Of a stretch of 64,000 bases of DNA, positions 28,028 to 37,570 are shown piece after piece; the first letter of the stretch is position 1, and each line of letters starts with the position of its first letter. The notes beneath the pieces were generated by a model that made no database searches, was not told where the DNA came from, and saw only the letters and a list, made by a program, of their open reading frames with translations. This DNA comes from CAZOOK01 sp964581385 (GTDB taxonomy: Bacteria; Pseudomonadota; Gammaproteobacteria; Nevskiales; Nevskiaceae). The DNA lies in assembly GCA_964581385.1 (NCBI GenBank), contig CAZOOK010000004.1:124001-188000 (forward strand). Direction: 5' to 3'. The translations under genes and the position numbers were made by a program.

Positions 28028-29211
28028 CAGAACGCTCTGATCCGCATTCCCGCAGTGGCTGGCGTTCCGTTGCTGCTCGCATCGGCGTTGCCGACGATGA
28101 CCCGATCTCCGTCCTTGAGATCACCGCCACGAACTTCGACGTTGCGACCATCTGACAGGCCAGTCTCGATCCGCACCGCATGCGGGCCTTTATCTCCGGG
28201 AACGTAAACCGTGCCGAAACCCGCCTTCTCCGGGGAGCCAATCATCTTTTGCGTTTCCGGCACCGGCGCGAAGCGCAAAGCGGCGTTGGGAACCAACAGC
28301 ACATCCTTGCGCTGATCAAGAATAACGCTGACATAGGCCGTCATTCCCGGCATCAGCCGCTCGTCGAGATTGTCGACGGCAACGACGACATCGTAAGTCA
28401 CAACGTTCTGCACCGTCGTCGGGTTGAGCCGTACCTGCCGCACCGCGGCGGCGAAAACCTGGTCTGGAAATGCATCGACAGTGAAGCGCACCGGCAGACC
28501 GGGGCGGATGCGGCCGATATCCGCTTCCGCAAAGCTCGAATCGATCTGCATTTTTTTCAGGTCGCGGGCGATCTGGAACAGCGTCGGCGTCTGGAAGTTC
28601 GCCGCGACGGTCTGACCGACATCGATCGCGCGGTTCACGATCACACCCGACACCGGCGAGCGGATCACGGAGTAATTCAGATTTGTGCGATCGTGCGCGA
28701 CCTGCGCATGCGCCTGCGCAAGCTGTGCGCGGGCGGCCTTGAGCGCTTCAACGGTCTGATCATACTGCTCAGGAGTAATGTAGTGCTGCTCGAACATCGG
28801 CCGCGCCCGCGCCTCATTGGCGATCGCGAGGGCGACCGCGGCTTTCGCGGCTTCCGCGCCAGCTTCGCTCTGACCCACTTGCGCCTTCAGCAGCGCGGGA
28901 TCGAGTTCCAGCAATATCTGCCCGGCTTGCACGTGATCGTTGAAATCGACGTGCAGCGCCTTTACTGTGCCGGATACCTGCGTACCGACATTGACGAGAA
29001 CAACGGGATTCAAGGTGCCGTTCGCAGACACCGCTGTAGCGATATCACCACGAACAACGGCCTGCGTCCGATACGCGTTTGCCAGTTGTTGCAGGTGCCG
29101 GCTGTTCCAGTATAGAAACAGTGCAGCGATCGCGACAATCAAACCAGCACCGATTACAGCGATTCTGAAAATTCCGCGGCGGCGTGAACGCTTTTCGATT
29201 TGCTCGGACAT
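28027..29211 (-). CDS. MacA-like periplasmic adaptor (membrane fusion protein)
   Basis: Adaptor of 394 residues linking the MacB-like transporter to an outer-membrane channel. A membrane anchor lies at residues 16-34 (FRIAVIGAGLIVAIAALFLY). The biotinyl-lipoyl-like halves (VGTQVSGTVKALHVDFNDHV and RSPVSGVIVNRAIDVGQTV) flank an alpha-helical hairpin rich in Ala and Gln. Beta-barrel and membrane-proximal domains follow. No TolC-like gene lies in the window. It is the first gene of the exporter operon, 80 bases after pgsA on the same strand, so read-through from uvrC-pgsA is possible. Confidence 0.92.
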   Translation of the reverse strand: MSEQIEKRSRRRGIFRIAVIGAGLIVAIAALFLYWNSRHLQQLANAYRTQAVVRGDIATAVSANGTLNPVVLVNVGTQVSGTVKALHVDFNDHVQAGQILLELDPALLKAQVGQSEAGAEAAKAAVALAIANEARARPMFEQHYITPEQYDQTVEALKAARAQLAQAHAQVAHDRTNLNYSVIRSPVSGVIVNRAIDVGQTVAANFQTPTLFQIARDLKKMQIDSSFAEADIGRIRPGLPVRFTVDAFPDQVFAAAVRQVRLNPTTVQNVVTYDVVVAVDNLDERLMPGMTAYVSVILDQRKDVLLVPNAALRFAPVPETQKMIGSPEKAGFGTVYVPGDKGPHAVRIETGLSDGRNVEVRGGDLKDGDRVIVGNADASSNGTPATAGMRIRAF

Positions 29212-29291
29212 GCAGCCCTCGAACTCCCGGCGGGGTACAAACTCTAATCTAGCGCTCCGCTCGCCTTGAGCCCTTGATCTGTATCAGCCGC

Positions 29292-29873
29292 TCAGTCGTC
29301 GTCTCGCCGTTCCCCAACGGGGCCGGAAAATGCCGGCCATGCAGCGCGCAGATAGGCCGCCATCGACCATAGCGTCAGCGCCGCCGAGCCGAACAGTAGT
29401 ACGAATCCAATGTCGTGAATGGGCAACGGTCCCACCGGTGTATCCCACAGCAGCAGGCTAATCGAGGTCATCTGAAATGCGGTCTTGAACTTGCCGATCC
29501 AACTGACTGCAACGCGTGCACGCTGCCCCACTTCCGCAAGCCATTCGCGTAGCGCCGAGATCGTGATCTCGCGACCGATAATGATCGCAGCCAGAATCGC
29601 CATCATGCCGGTGGGATCGTCACGCAGCAGCATGACTAGCGCGAATGCGACCAGCAACTTGTCGGCTACGGGATCGAGAAACGCTCCGAACCGGCTGGTC
29701 TGGTTCAAGCGTCTGGCAAGCCAGCCATCGAGCCAGTCGGTGATGGAAGCGGCCACAAACAGGGCAGCCGCATAGTGACGGGCCGGCGGCCAGTTGACGT
29801 AGAACAGCGCCAGTAGGACAGGAATTACCGCGACGCGGGCGATGGTTAGAAGTGTGGGAATGTTTATCCGCAT
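29292..29873 (-). CDS. pgsA: CDP-diacylglycerol-glycerol-3-phosphate 3-phosphatidyltransferase
   Basis: Integral inner-membrane enzyme making phosphatidylglycerophosphate, the committed step to phosphatidylglycerol. The CDP-alcohol phosphatidyltransferase motif is complete: Asp46, Asp49-Gly50, Ala53-Arg54, Gly63, Asp67 and Asp71 (in TDWLDGWLARR and GAFLDPVADK). Multiple hydrophobic helices follow. The ATG at 29873 (MRINIPTLLT) matches homologues; a GTG two codons earlier (29879) is possible. It follows uvrC as in E. coli, where glyW-cysT comes next. Here the MacAB-like operon is between pgsA and the tRNAs. Confidence 0.95.
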   Translation of the reverse strand: MRINIPTLLTIARVAVIPVLLALFYVNWPPARHYAAALFVAASITDWLDGWLARRLNQTSRFGAFLDPVADKLLVAFALVMLLRDDPTGMMAILAAIIIGREITISALREWLAEVGQRARVAVSWIGKFKTAFQMTSISLLLWDTPVGPLPIHDIGFVLLFGSAALTLWSMAAYLRAAWPAFSGPVGERRDDD

Positions 29874-29976
29874 CGGCACAGTTTCCGGCTTCTAGTACAC
29901 AGATTCCAGTAAGGTGCCTTTAGTTTCCGGCTTTTCCCAAAAATAAAATTCGCAAAAAACGGAAATTGCTGCTGAA

Positions 29977-30025
29977 GCCTGTCAGCAGTGATCTGCGTGC
30001 AGCGATCAGATCACTGCTGACAGGC
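29977..30025. repeat. Perfect 18-bp inverted repeat at the 3' end of uvrC
   Basis: GCCTGTCAGCAGTGATCT (29977-29994) is exactly mirrored at 30008-30025 around 13 bases. It begins one base after the uvrC stop on the transcribed strand. A run of T (TTTTTT) occurs only about 20 bases beyond the stem, too far for a textbook terminator. It could be a 3'-end stability hairpin or a strong Rho-independent stop with an unusual tail. Confidence 0.75.
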
Positions 30026-30026
30026 C

Positions 30027-31844
30027 CTAGTGAAAATGCGCGTGAATGCGCTCCGCGAGCGTGCGGCTGATTCCTTCAATCTTGGCGAGGTCATCAACAC
30101 CCGCGCGCTTGACCTGCGCCAGTCCGCCTAACGTTTTTAGCAACGCGCGCCTGCGCGCCGGCCCCAGTCCCTCGATCGTCTCCAAGCTCGATGACAGACG
30201 TGCCTTATCGCGGCGCGCGCGGTGGCCCGTGATCGCGAAACGGTGCGCTTCATCGCGGATACGCTGGATCAGGTGCAATGCAGGCGAATCCGGTGGCAGT
30301 ACCAGCGGTAGTTCGCGGCCGGCGACGAAGAGCTGCTCGAGACCTGGTTTGCGCGTCGGCCCTTTGGCGATGGCAACGATACAAAGGTCCGCGACATCCA
30401 GTTCATCAAGCGCTTCGAGCGCCGCCGCCAGCTGCCCTTTGCCGCCGTCGATGAACAGCACATCCGGCATTGCGACCTCGCCGGCTTTCACGCGCGCGAA
30501 GCGCCGCGCAACGGCCTGCTTGATCGCCGCATAGTCGTCACCTGGTTCGTGGCCTTCGATGTTGAACTTGCGATAGGCTGCCTTCAGTGGCCCTTCCTCG
30601 TTGAACACGACGCAGGATGCGACGGTGCGCTCACCACGCGTGTGGCTGATATCGAAGCATTCGAGCCGGCGTGGCGGCTGCTCCAGATCCAGCGCCTGCT
30701 GCAGCTCGATCAGCCGCTGATCCATGCTCGCGGCTTCCGCGAGACGTGCCGACAGTGCCTGCGCCGCGGTGCTTTGCGCCATGCCGAGCAGCTTCAGCTT
30801 CTCACCGCGAGCGGGTTTGACGATGCGTACGTTGCGCGCGGCCTTCGACGACAACGAATGTGCAAGCCAGTCGATATCGTCCGGTATGTCGCTGACGAGA
30901 ATCTCGCGCGGCGCCGGACGCTCGAGGTAATACTGCGCGATAAACCCGGATAGCAGCTCTCCGATCTCGACGCCTCGCGGCTGCTTCGGAAAATAGCTGC
31001 CGTGACCGAGGTTCTGTCCACCGCGCACCGAGATGACAACAAGGCACGACGACGAGGCATGCGGCGCAACGGCGATCACATCCAGCTCGTCGGCGCCGCC
31101 GGTGATCGCGCGATGCTCGCGCACGCGACTGAGGGCGGCGATCTGATCGCGTACGCGCGCGGCGCGTTCGAACTCCAACGCTTCGGCGGCTTGCTCCATC
31201 TCGACGCCCAGTTCACTCGCCAATTCATCTGCTTTGCCTTCGAGCAGACGCACTGCTTTGTTCACATCACGCGCGTAGTCCTCGGTCGAGATCAGTCGTA
31301 CGCACGGCGCCGAGCAGCGGTGAATCTGATGCTGAAGGCAGGGCCGCTGGCGATGTTCAAAAAACGAATCGCGGCACGGTCGCAGCAGGAACAACTTCTG
31401 CAAGGTCACCAGCGTCTCGCGCACAGACGAAGCACTTGGAAACGGTCCGAAGTAACGGTCGTCGCCCGACTTGCCGCCGCGATAGAACGCGATGCGCGGA
31501 TAATCGTGGGCGGTGATGCGCACGTAGGGATAGCTCTTGTCGTCGCGATACATGATGTTGTATCGCGGACTCAGCTGCTTGATGAGCGTGGCTTCGAGCA
31601 ACAACGCATCGTCTTCGGTCGGCGTGAGCGTCACTTCCATGCGACGAATCTGGGAAACCATGCTTTCGATGCGCGGATTGCCGCTTGCGCGCAAAAAATA
31701 GCTGCCGACGCGCTTCTTGAGATTGCGAGCCTTGCCGACGTACAGCAGCTCGCCATCCTCACCATACATGCGGTAGACGCCGGGTTGCGTCGTCAGCTGC
31801 GCAAGGAAGGATCGCGAGTCGAATTCTGCCGGCTGCTCACTCAT
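30027..31844 (-). CDS. uvrC: Excinuclease ABC subunit C
   Basis: Nucleotide-excision-repair endonuclease that makes both incisions beside UvrB-bound damage. The 605-residue product has the N-terminal GIY-YIG nuclease (GVYRMYGEDGELLYVGKARN, about residues 18-37), a UVR motif region near 200-235 and the RNase H-like C-terminal nuclease (LECFDISHTRGE, then DVLFIDGGKGQL). Tandem helix-hairpin-helix motifs end the protein (IEGLGPARRRALLKTLGG). Length is typical. The order uvrC-pgsA is conserved in gammaproteobacteria; uvrY/gacA is not upstream here. Confidence 0.97.
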   Translation of the reverse strand: MSEQPAEFDSRSFLAQLTTQPGVYRMYGEDGELLYVGKARNLKKRVGSYFLRASGNPRIESMVSQIRRMEVTLTPTEDDALLLEATLIKQLSPRYNIMYRDDKSYPYVRITAHDYPRIAFYRGGKSGDDRYFGPFPSASSVRETLVTLQKLFLLRPCRDSFFEHRQRPCLQHQIHRCSAPCVRLISTEDYARDVNKAVRLLEGKADELASELGVEMEQAAEALEFERAARVRDQIAALSRVREHRAITGGADELDVIAVAPHASSSCLVVISVRGGQNLGHGSYFPKQPRGVEIGELLSGFIAQYYLERPAPREILVSDIPDDIDWLAHSLSSKAARNVRIVKPARGEKLKLLGMAQSTAAQALSARLAEAASMDQRLIELQQALDLEQPPRRLECFDISHTRGERTVASCVVFNEEGPLKAAYRKFNIEGHEPGDDYAAIKQAVARRFARVKAGEVAMPDVLFIDGGKGQLAAALEALDELDVADLCIVAIAKGPTRKPGLEQLFVAGRELPLVLPPDSPALHLIQRIRDEAHRFAITGHRARRDKARLSSSLETIEGLGPARRRALLKTLGGLAQVKRAGVDDLAKIEGISRTLAERIHAHFH

Positions 31845-31880
31845 GTAGTCGTCATTGATCGATATCGCAATCGCGGTGTG

Positions 31881-32903
31881 TTATTTCACCGGGATATAAA
31901 CCACCGTCACCAGATCCCTCGGCGCCGTCACCGCGGGATCGTTGAGGTACTGCTCCCAGACCACGCCATTGTCGGCAAAACCGTAGGCGGCTTTGTACGC
32001 CGCGATCTGTTCGTAAACGGTGCGGAGATCGGCATAGGGCCCTCTGTATTGCACCTTCAGCACCGGACCGGCATACGTCCGGCCAAGTCTTACTTCGCCT
32101 GGAGAAACGATGATGTTGTCTGAGACGATTGGGATGCCGGCCTCAAATTCGTAGATCCCCGCCGCAGTGTCCCAATGGCGCGTGATGGCGATCGGCGGCC
32201 CGGCCTGCTGCAGGCTTGAGTGCTGCATATAATTCCTGACTTTCGCATACGCCGATGCAAGCGCCTGGCTAATATCCCCCGCATTGGTCGAAGTTGTGCC
32301 CGACAGGTAGAGATAAGGTACCGCGCTGATATCCAGCTGCTCGATACCGGCGTGGGAAAAATCCGCTTTTGGAAGCGATTCCGCGAATGTCTTCAGCTGA
32401 GCAAGGCCATGCTCGAAATCGGTTCCGATCCAGCCGTCCATGAATAACCCAAAGTAATGAGCAAGCGGGCTGGGACCCAAATCGGTATCCAACACCCATG
32501 TGGTCTTGCTGCCCTGGGCACTTGGCTCGATCAGAAAACTCGCCAGGCTTGGACGTGAAAATCCGTTGAAGATGAGCTGAGTATCGACCTGCCGGTCGGG
32601 TACGGCGGCAACGATCTCCTGGTTTCCCGATCCCACATTCCGGTTTCCGGACCATGCGTATTTGGCCCCAACGCCGCTACGCGCACCGCTGAACTCGATC
32701 TTCATATCGGGATCTTTCGCTAGCCACGGCGACCATTTCCCGAATACCCGGTAGTTGTTGACGATGGCATACACGGTTGCCGGCGGCGCCGCGATATCGA
32801 CACTGCGCGCGACGCGTACTTTGGGCGGAAGCCACAAACCGATGCCCACCAGTCCAATGAAAAGGACCGCGATCCCGATCACGATATTTCTTGTACCACG
32901 CAT
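31881..32903 (-). CDS. SRPBCC-domain protein fused to a GyrI-like effector-binding domain
   Basis: A 340-residue membrane-anchored protein. After one N-terminal helix (about residues 6-25, NIVIGIAVLFIGLVGIGLWL) comes an SRPBCC/polyketide-cyclase-like domain (VARSVDIAAPPATVYAIVNN, then YRVFGKWSPW, about 30-180). A C-terminal part resembles the AraC effector-binding/GyrI fold (about 190-340, GPVLKVQYRGPYADLRTVYE). Both folds bind small hydrophobic ligands, so the combination may sense or sequester one; this is inference. The ATG at 32903 places the helix directly after the start. It is 36 bases from uvrC and on the same strand, but functionally unrelated. Confidence 0.72.
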   Translation of the reverse strand: MRGTRNIVIGIAVLFIGLVGIGLWLPPKVRVARSVDIAAPPATVYAIVNNYRVFGKWSPWLAKDPDMKIEFSGARSGVGAKYAWSGNRNVGSGNQEIVAAVPDRQVDTQLIFNGFSRPSLASFLIEPSAQGSKTTWVLDTDLGPSPLAHYFGLFMDGWIGTDFEHGLAQLKTFAESLPKADFSHAGIEQLDISAVPYLYLSGTTSTNAGDISQALASAYAKVRNYMQHSSLQQAGPPIAITRHWDTAAGIYEFEAGIPIVSDNIIVSPGEVRLGRTYAGPVLKVQYRGPYADLRTVYEQIAAYKAAYGFADNGVVWEQYLNDPAVTAPRDLVTVVYIPVK

Positions 32904-32983
32904 CCGCTTCGATCTCCCAGGACCGTTCGCAATGAACACCAAGCGTATCTGAAACCCCGGAGCTTCCGTTCGCGCCTGGCTTC

Positions 32984-33343
32984 TTAAACCGCGTAATGCG
33001 CGCTCGCGGCGCGGATCAGACCATTTGCATCGATCGTTAGCACCTCGGCGGCAAGCCGGCCACCGAGGCCACGATAAACCAGCGTCACGCTGTCGATTCC
33101 GGCCAGCACATGCAAGGGCTCGAAATGCAGATCGGGATACTTCGTGAGGGCGCGACGCCAGTACGCGCCCACCGCGACCTTACCGAGCAATGTGCCGGAG
33201 CCTTCACCGGCAACGTCCGCGATGTAAGGTGAGGACATCGTGAAATCATCGCTGTAGAGCGCAAGTATGGCCGCCAGATCATGCGTATTCCAGGCGGCGA
33301 TCCAACGCGTGCCCAGCGCCTGAGCTTCATCGGGTCTGATCAT
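32984..33343 (-). CDS. NTF2-like (SnoaL-type) protein
   Basis: A 119-residue small alpha+beta cone-fold protein with the usual SnoaL/NTF2 pattern: WIAAWNTHDLAAILALYSDD, TLLGKVAVGAYWRRAL and a beta-rich C-terminus. Members bind or isomerise small molecules or serve as stress-linked accessory proteins; the ligand here is not evident. The ATG at 33343 has an excellent GGAGGAG ribosome site, which also excludes the TTG at 33361. It lies just downstream of the aceA terminator, so it needs its own promoter or read-through. Confidence 0.75.
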   Translation of the reverse strand: MIRPDEAQALGTRWIAAWNTHDLAAILALYSDDFTMSSPYIADVAGEGSGTLLGKVAVGAYWRRALTKYPDLHFEPLHVLAGIDSVTLVYRGLGGRLAAEVLTIDANGLIRAASAHYAV

Positions 33344-33359
33344 TTTATTCTTCTCCTCC

Positions 33360-33392
33360 AAAACACAAAGGGCCGGTCTCGCGACCGGCCCT
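33360..33392 (-). terminator. Intrinsic terminator of the aceBA operon
   Basis: On the minus strand a 10-bp perfect stem (AGGGCCGGTC with GACCGGCCCT, plus-strand 33369-33378 and 33383-33392) with a 4-base loop is followed by TTTGTGTTTT. It lies 25 bases after the aceA stop. Confidence 0.88.
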
Positions 33393-33416
33393 CGGGATAC
33401 AGCACTTGCAGCAATT

Positions 33417-34712
<1,296 letters not shown>

Positions 34713-34781
34713 AGCAACGATCCTCTGCGGGGAATCACCTTCAGCGCTCATCGGGGGTACCACCTCTCAATCAAAATCGAA

Positions 34782-36374
34782 TCAGTCCAGATAGTCATAT
34801 GCGGGCAGGGTCAAAAAGTCAGCGCACTCCGATGCTGTCGACATCTTCAGTGTGACGCTGGCGGCCTCGGCAAAGCGCCCGCTCTTGAAACGCTCTTCGC
34901 CCACTTCACCGCGAATCTTTGTCAATTCCTCGTCGAGCACCTTCTGCACCAGACCGGTCGTAACCGCACGTCCGTCGGACAGCTTCGCGCCATGTCTGAT
35001 CCACTGCCAGACCTGCGTACGCGAGATCTCGGCCGTGGCGGCGTCTTCCATCAAGTTGTAGATCGGCACGCAACCGTTGCCTGAAATCCAGGCTTCCAGG
35101 TACTGGATGCCGACGCTGATGTTGTTGCGCAGACCGGCTTCGGTGATTTCACCTTCCGGATGCTTGAGAATGTCCTCCGCCTTGATGCCATAATTGAACT
35201 GCTTGGCGATCTGGTTCGGTGTCGGCATCAGACGGTTGAACACTTCGTTGGCCACCGGCGCCAGACCCGGATGCGCGATCCAGGTGCCGTCGTGGCCGTT
35301 GTTCACTTCGCGTTCCTTGTCCGCCTTTACCTTGGCGAACACCTGCTTGTTCTTTTCCTCGTCGCCTTTCACCGGGATGAAAGCCGCCATGCCGCCCATC
35401 GCGGACGCGCCGCGCTTGTGGCAGGTCTCGCATAGGAGCTTGGAATAGCTGGCGAGGAAATGACGATCCATGCCGACGCTGTGGCGGTCCGGCACCATGC
35501 GATCCGCATGATTCTTGAACGTCTTGATGTACGAGAAGATGTAATCCCAGCGACCGCAGTTCAGCGCGGCGATGTGGTCCTTCAGCTCGTACAGAATTTC
35601 GTCCATTTCGAAGGCGGCCCATAGCGTTTCGACCAGCACCGTCACCTTGATCGACTTGCGCGGGATACCCAGCGCATCCTGCGCATCGTTGAAGATGTCA
35701 TTCCACAGCCGCGCTTCCAAGTGCGACTGCATCTTTGGCAGATAGAAGTAGGGACCGGTCCCGCGCTTGATTTGTTCCTTCGCGTTGTGGAAGAAGAACA
35801 GGCCGAAATCAAAAATCGCGCCGATGACCGGCTGCCCGTCGACCAGCAGATGCTTTTCCGGCAGATGCCAGCCGCGCGGACGCACGATCAGTGTCGCGAT
35901 CTTGTCGTTGAGTTTGTACTGCTTGCCGCCCTGCTCGAAACTGATCGTGCGACGTACCGCATCACGCAGATTGAGCTGGCCTTCGACGAGACCACTCCAG
36001 GTCGGCGCCTGTGAGTCCTCGAAGTCGGCCATGAAGCACCTCACGTCCGCGTTGAGGGCGTTGATGATCATCTTGCGATCGACCGGCCCGGTGATCTCGA
36101 CGCGGCGATCCTGCAAGTCGGCCGGAATGCCCGCGATCTTCCAGTCGCCCTTGCGGACGGCTTCGGTTTCGGGGAGGAAGCCGGGCTTGCCACCCGCATC
36201 GATCACAGCCTGACGCTGCTTACGATAGGCCATCAATTCGGTGTGACGCGTACGGTACTTGCGCACCAGCGTCGCAACGAACTCCAGAGCCGCGGGGGTC
36301 AAAACCTCGGAATAGCCCGCGTGCATCGGGCCACGGATATCAATCCCGCCAGAGGCGGCTGAACTAACGCTCAT
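34782..36374 (-). CDS. aceB: Malate synthase A
   Basis: Condenses glyoxylate with acetyl-CoA to malate, completing the glyoxylate shunt. The 530 residues are typical of the A isoform. Recognisable segments are ADVRCFMADFEDSQAPTWS, the active-site region RPRGWHLPEKHLLVDG, TVLVETLWAAFEMDEILYEL and the C-terminal GCVPIYNLMEDAATAEISRT. AGGAG stands just before the ATG at 36374. It is the first gene of the aceBA operon and is preceded by a good sigma-70 promoter. This allows growth on acetate or fatty acids, fitting the storage-lipid genes elsewhere in the window. Confidence 0.97.
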   Translation of the reverse strand: MSVSSAASGGIDIRGPMHAGYSEVLTPAALEFVATLVRKYRTRHTELMAYRKQRQAVIDAGGKPGFLPETEAVRKGDWKIAGIPADLQDRRVEITGPVDRKMIINALNADVRCFMADFEDSQAPTWSGLVEGQLNLRDAVRRTISFEQGGKQYKLNDKIATLIVRPRGWHLPEKHLLVDGQPVIGAIFDFGLFFFHNAKEQIKRGTGPYFYLPKMQSHLEARLWNDIFNDAQDALGIPRKSIKVTVLVETLWAAFEMDEILYELKDHIAALNCGRWDYIFSYIKTFKNHADRMVPDRHSVGMDRHFLASYSKLLCETCHKRGASAMGGMAAFIPVKGDEEKNKQVFAKVKADKEREVNNGHDGTWIAHPGLAPVANEVFNRLMPTPNQIAKQFNYGIKAEDILKHPEGEITEAGLRNNISVGIQYLEAWISGNGCVPIYNLMEDAATAEISRTQVWQWIRHGAKLSDGRAVTTGLVQKVLDEELTKIRGEVGEERFKSGRFAEAASVTLKMSTASECADFLTLPAYDYLD

Positions 36375-36437
36375 CCTAAACTCCTGCCTGTTCTTGGGCG
36401 TGCGTTATAGTCGCCATACGCGACCGTAGGGTGCCGC

Positions 36438-36466
36438 AGTATAGGAAAACGCAAGCTTTGTTGCAA
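36438..36466 (-). promoter_or_regulatory. Sigma-70 promoter of aceBA
   Basis: On the minus strand -35 TTGCAA (36461-36466) is 17 bases from -10 TATACT (36438-36443), about 60 bases ahead of the aceB start. Spacing and hexamers are close to consensus. No IclR-type operator could be named. Confidence 0.7.
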
Positions 36467-36740
36467 TGCGTTAAAACAGCCTACGAGCATCACCGGGAGG
36501 GACTTAAAGACCGCCTGCCGGGCGACAAGCATGCGGCTTTGGAGAAACCGATAAAATCCTAGGGAAATAAAGCTGTTACGAAGGGGCCGAAGGCTTCTCC
36601 ATCGCCTCAGCTGGCGAAAGCGCAAACCTGATCACCGATGCCTGCTCTGAACAGCTTTCGGCGACCGCGCTGCGAACCACGCATGAATGGCAGGGTGGCA
36701 TGGGCGATTGTGTGACTTCGCGGCTCGCCGATGGTGAACC

Positions 36741-36761
36741 TCGGATTACGCTTCGCTCCGA
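36741..36761. repeat. REP-like palindrome
   Basis: TCGGA and TCCGA arms enclose TTACGCTTCGC. The sequence matches the left arm of the 18090-18123 element (TCGGATTA) and is typical of dispersed proteobacterial intergenic repeats. The rest of 36467-36740 shows nothing else. Confidence 0.45.
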
Positions 36762-36770
36762 CCCTACTCG

Positions 36771-37403
36771 CTAACTGCTTGTATTGCATTCATTTCGATA
36801 CGGTCTTGGGGTGAAGGTTATTTGCCCTCTATCATCGGTCCCAGCGGGGATTAAAAGAAAACAGAAACTCAGTGGGTGCATGACAGTTGGTTGGAAAATG
36901 TCTGCGAATTCTGCGCGCCCCCAAATAAGGACCTCCCCTTCCTTATTGAGAGTCTTGTGAGCTTCATCGTCTTCGATGGTTATAGGGCTCAGTTGGGCAA
37001 CTCCGTTAGGTCCAATAACAACCTCGGCAGGATCAATCTTCATCCATGGTTTAGAAAGATCAAGATTGTTTGGAATCTCTCCAGGGAAATATTTGATCGA
37101 GTTCCACCCGTTAAACTTAGCGGTTCTGGTACCGCCACTGTTCTGAAATTGGGCGACAAACCCATAGCGCAGTTTGCCATCGGCTTTCTTAGCAACGACC
37201 TCGGCGAAGTTTGGACCAGATACAAAAGCGCGCAATTGTTCGCGTGTGTCAATCATCTGACTATTGGACAGTCGCCACTGTTGGTAGATGACGAAGTCGC
37301 TAATTCCCGTAACAATAACTAATAAAAAAGTAAATATTCCCACATTCCTAGTCCATTTGGCCATGAGCGTTTCATTTTTAGAATGATCTGTGTCGTTGTT
37401 CAT
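36771..37403 (-). CDS. Hypothetical single-pass membrane protein
   Basis: No family recognised. The 210-residue product has one transmembrane helix at about residues 21-42 (VGIFTFLLVIVTGISDFVIY) after a charged N-terminus with Lys/Arg, then an extracytoplasmic domain (QLRAFVSGPNFAEVVAKKAD, FVAQFQNSGGTRTAKFNGWN). Homologous-looking domains occur in orphan proteins of many environmental bacteria. The base composition is clearly more A/T-rich than its neighbours, which hints at acquisition. The ATG at 37403 is chosen because the upstream extension lacks a membrane-protein start pattern. It stands alone between aceB and the MATE gene. Confidence 0.6.
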   Translation of the reverse strand: MNNDTDHSKNETLMAKWTRNVGIFTFLLVIVTGISDFVIYQQWRLSNSQMIDTREQLRAFVSGPNFAEVVAKKADGKLRYGFVAQFQNSGGTRTAKFNGWNSIKYFPGEIPNNLDLSKPWMKIDPAEVVIGPNGVAQLSPITIEDDEAHKTLNKEGEVLIWGRAEFADIFQPTVMHPLSFCFLLIPAGTDDRGQITFTPRPYRNECNTSS

Positions 37404-37570
37404 TGTGCTCGCTTGTATGCATGGTCGGTTTTCCGTCTTCACCCGGATAAAGCAATAGCTGAGTAGACCAGAATAAGCGTAGCGCATTCTGACTTCCGCG
37501 AGCATCGCCAAACGCACGGAAAGCGCCTCAACCTAAGCCCGGCGCTGCCATCATAAAAGTAAAACTCGGG

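Noticed and set aside
30000..32123. Long plus-strand frames opposite uvrC
   Set aside because: Antisense to a well-defined UvrC protein and without start sites.
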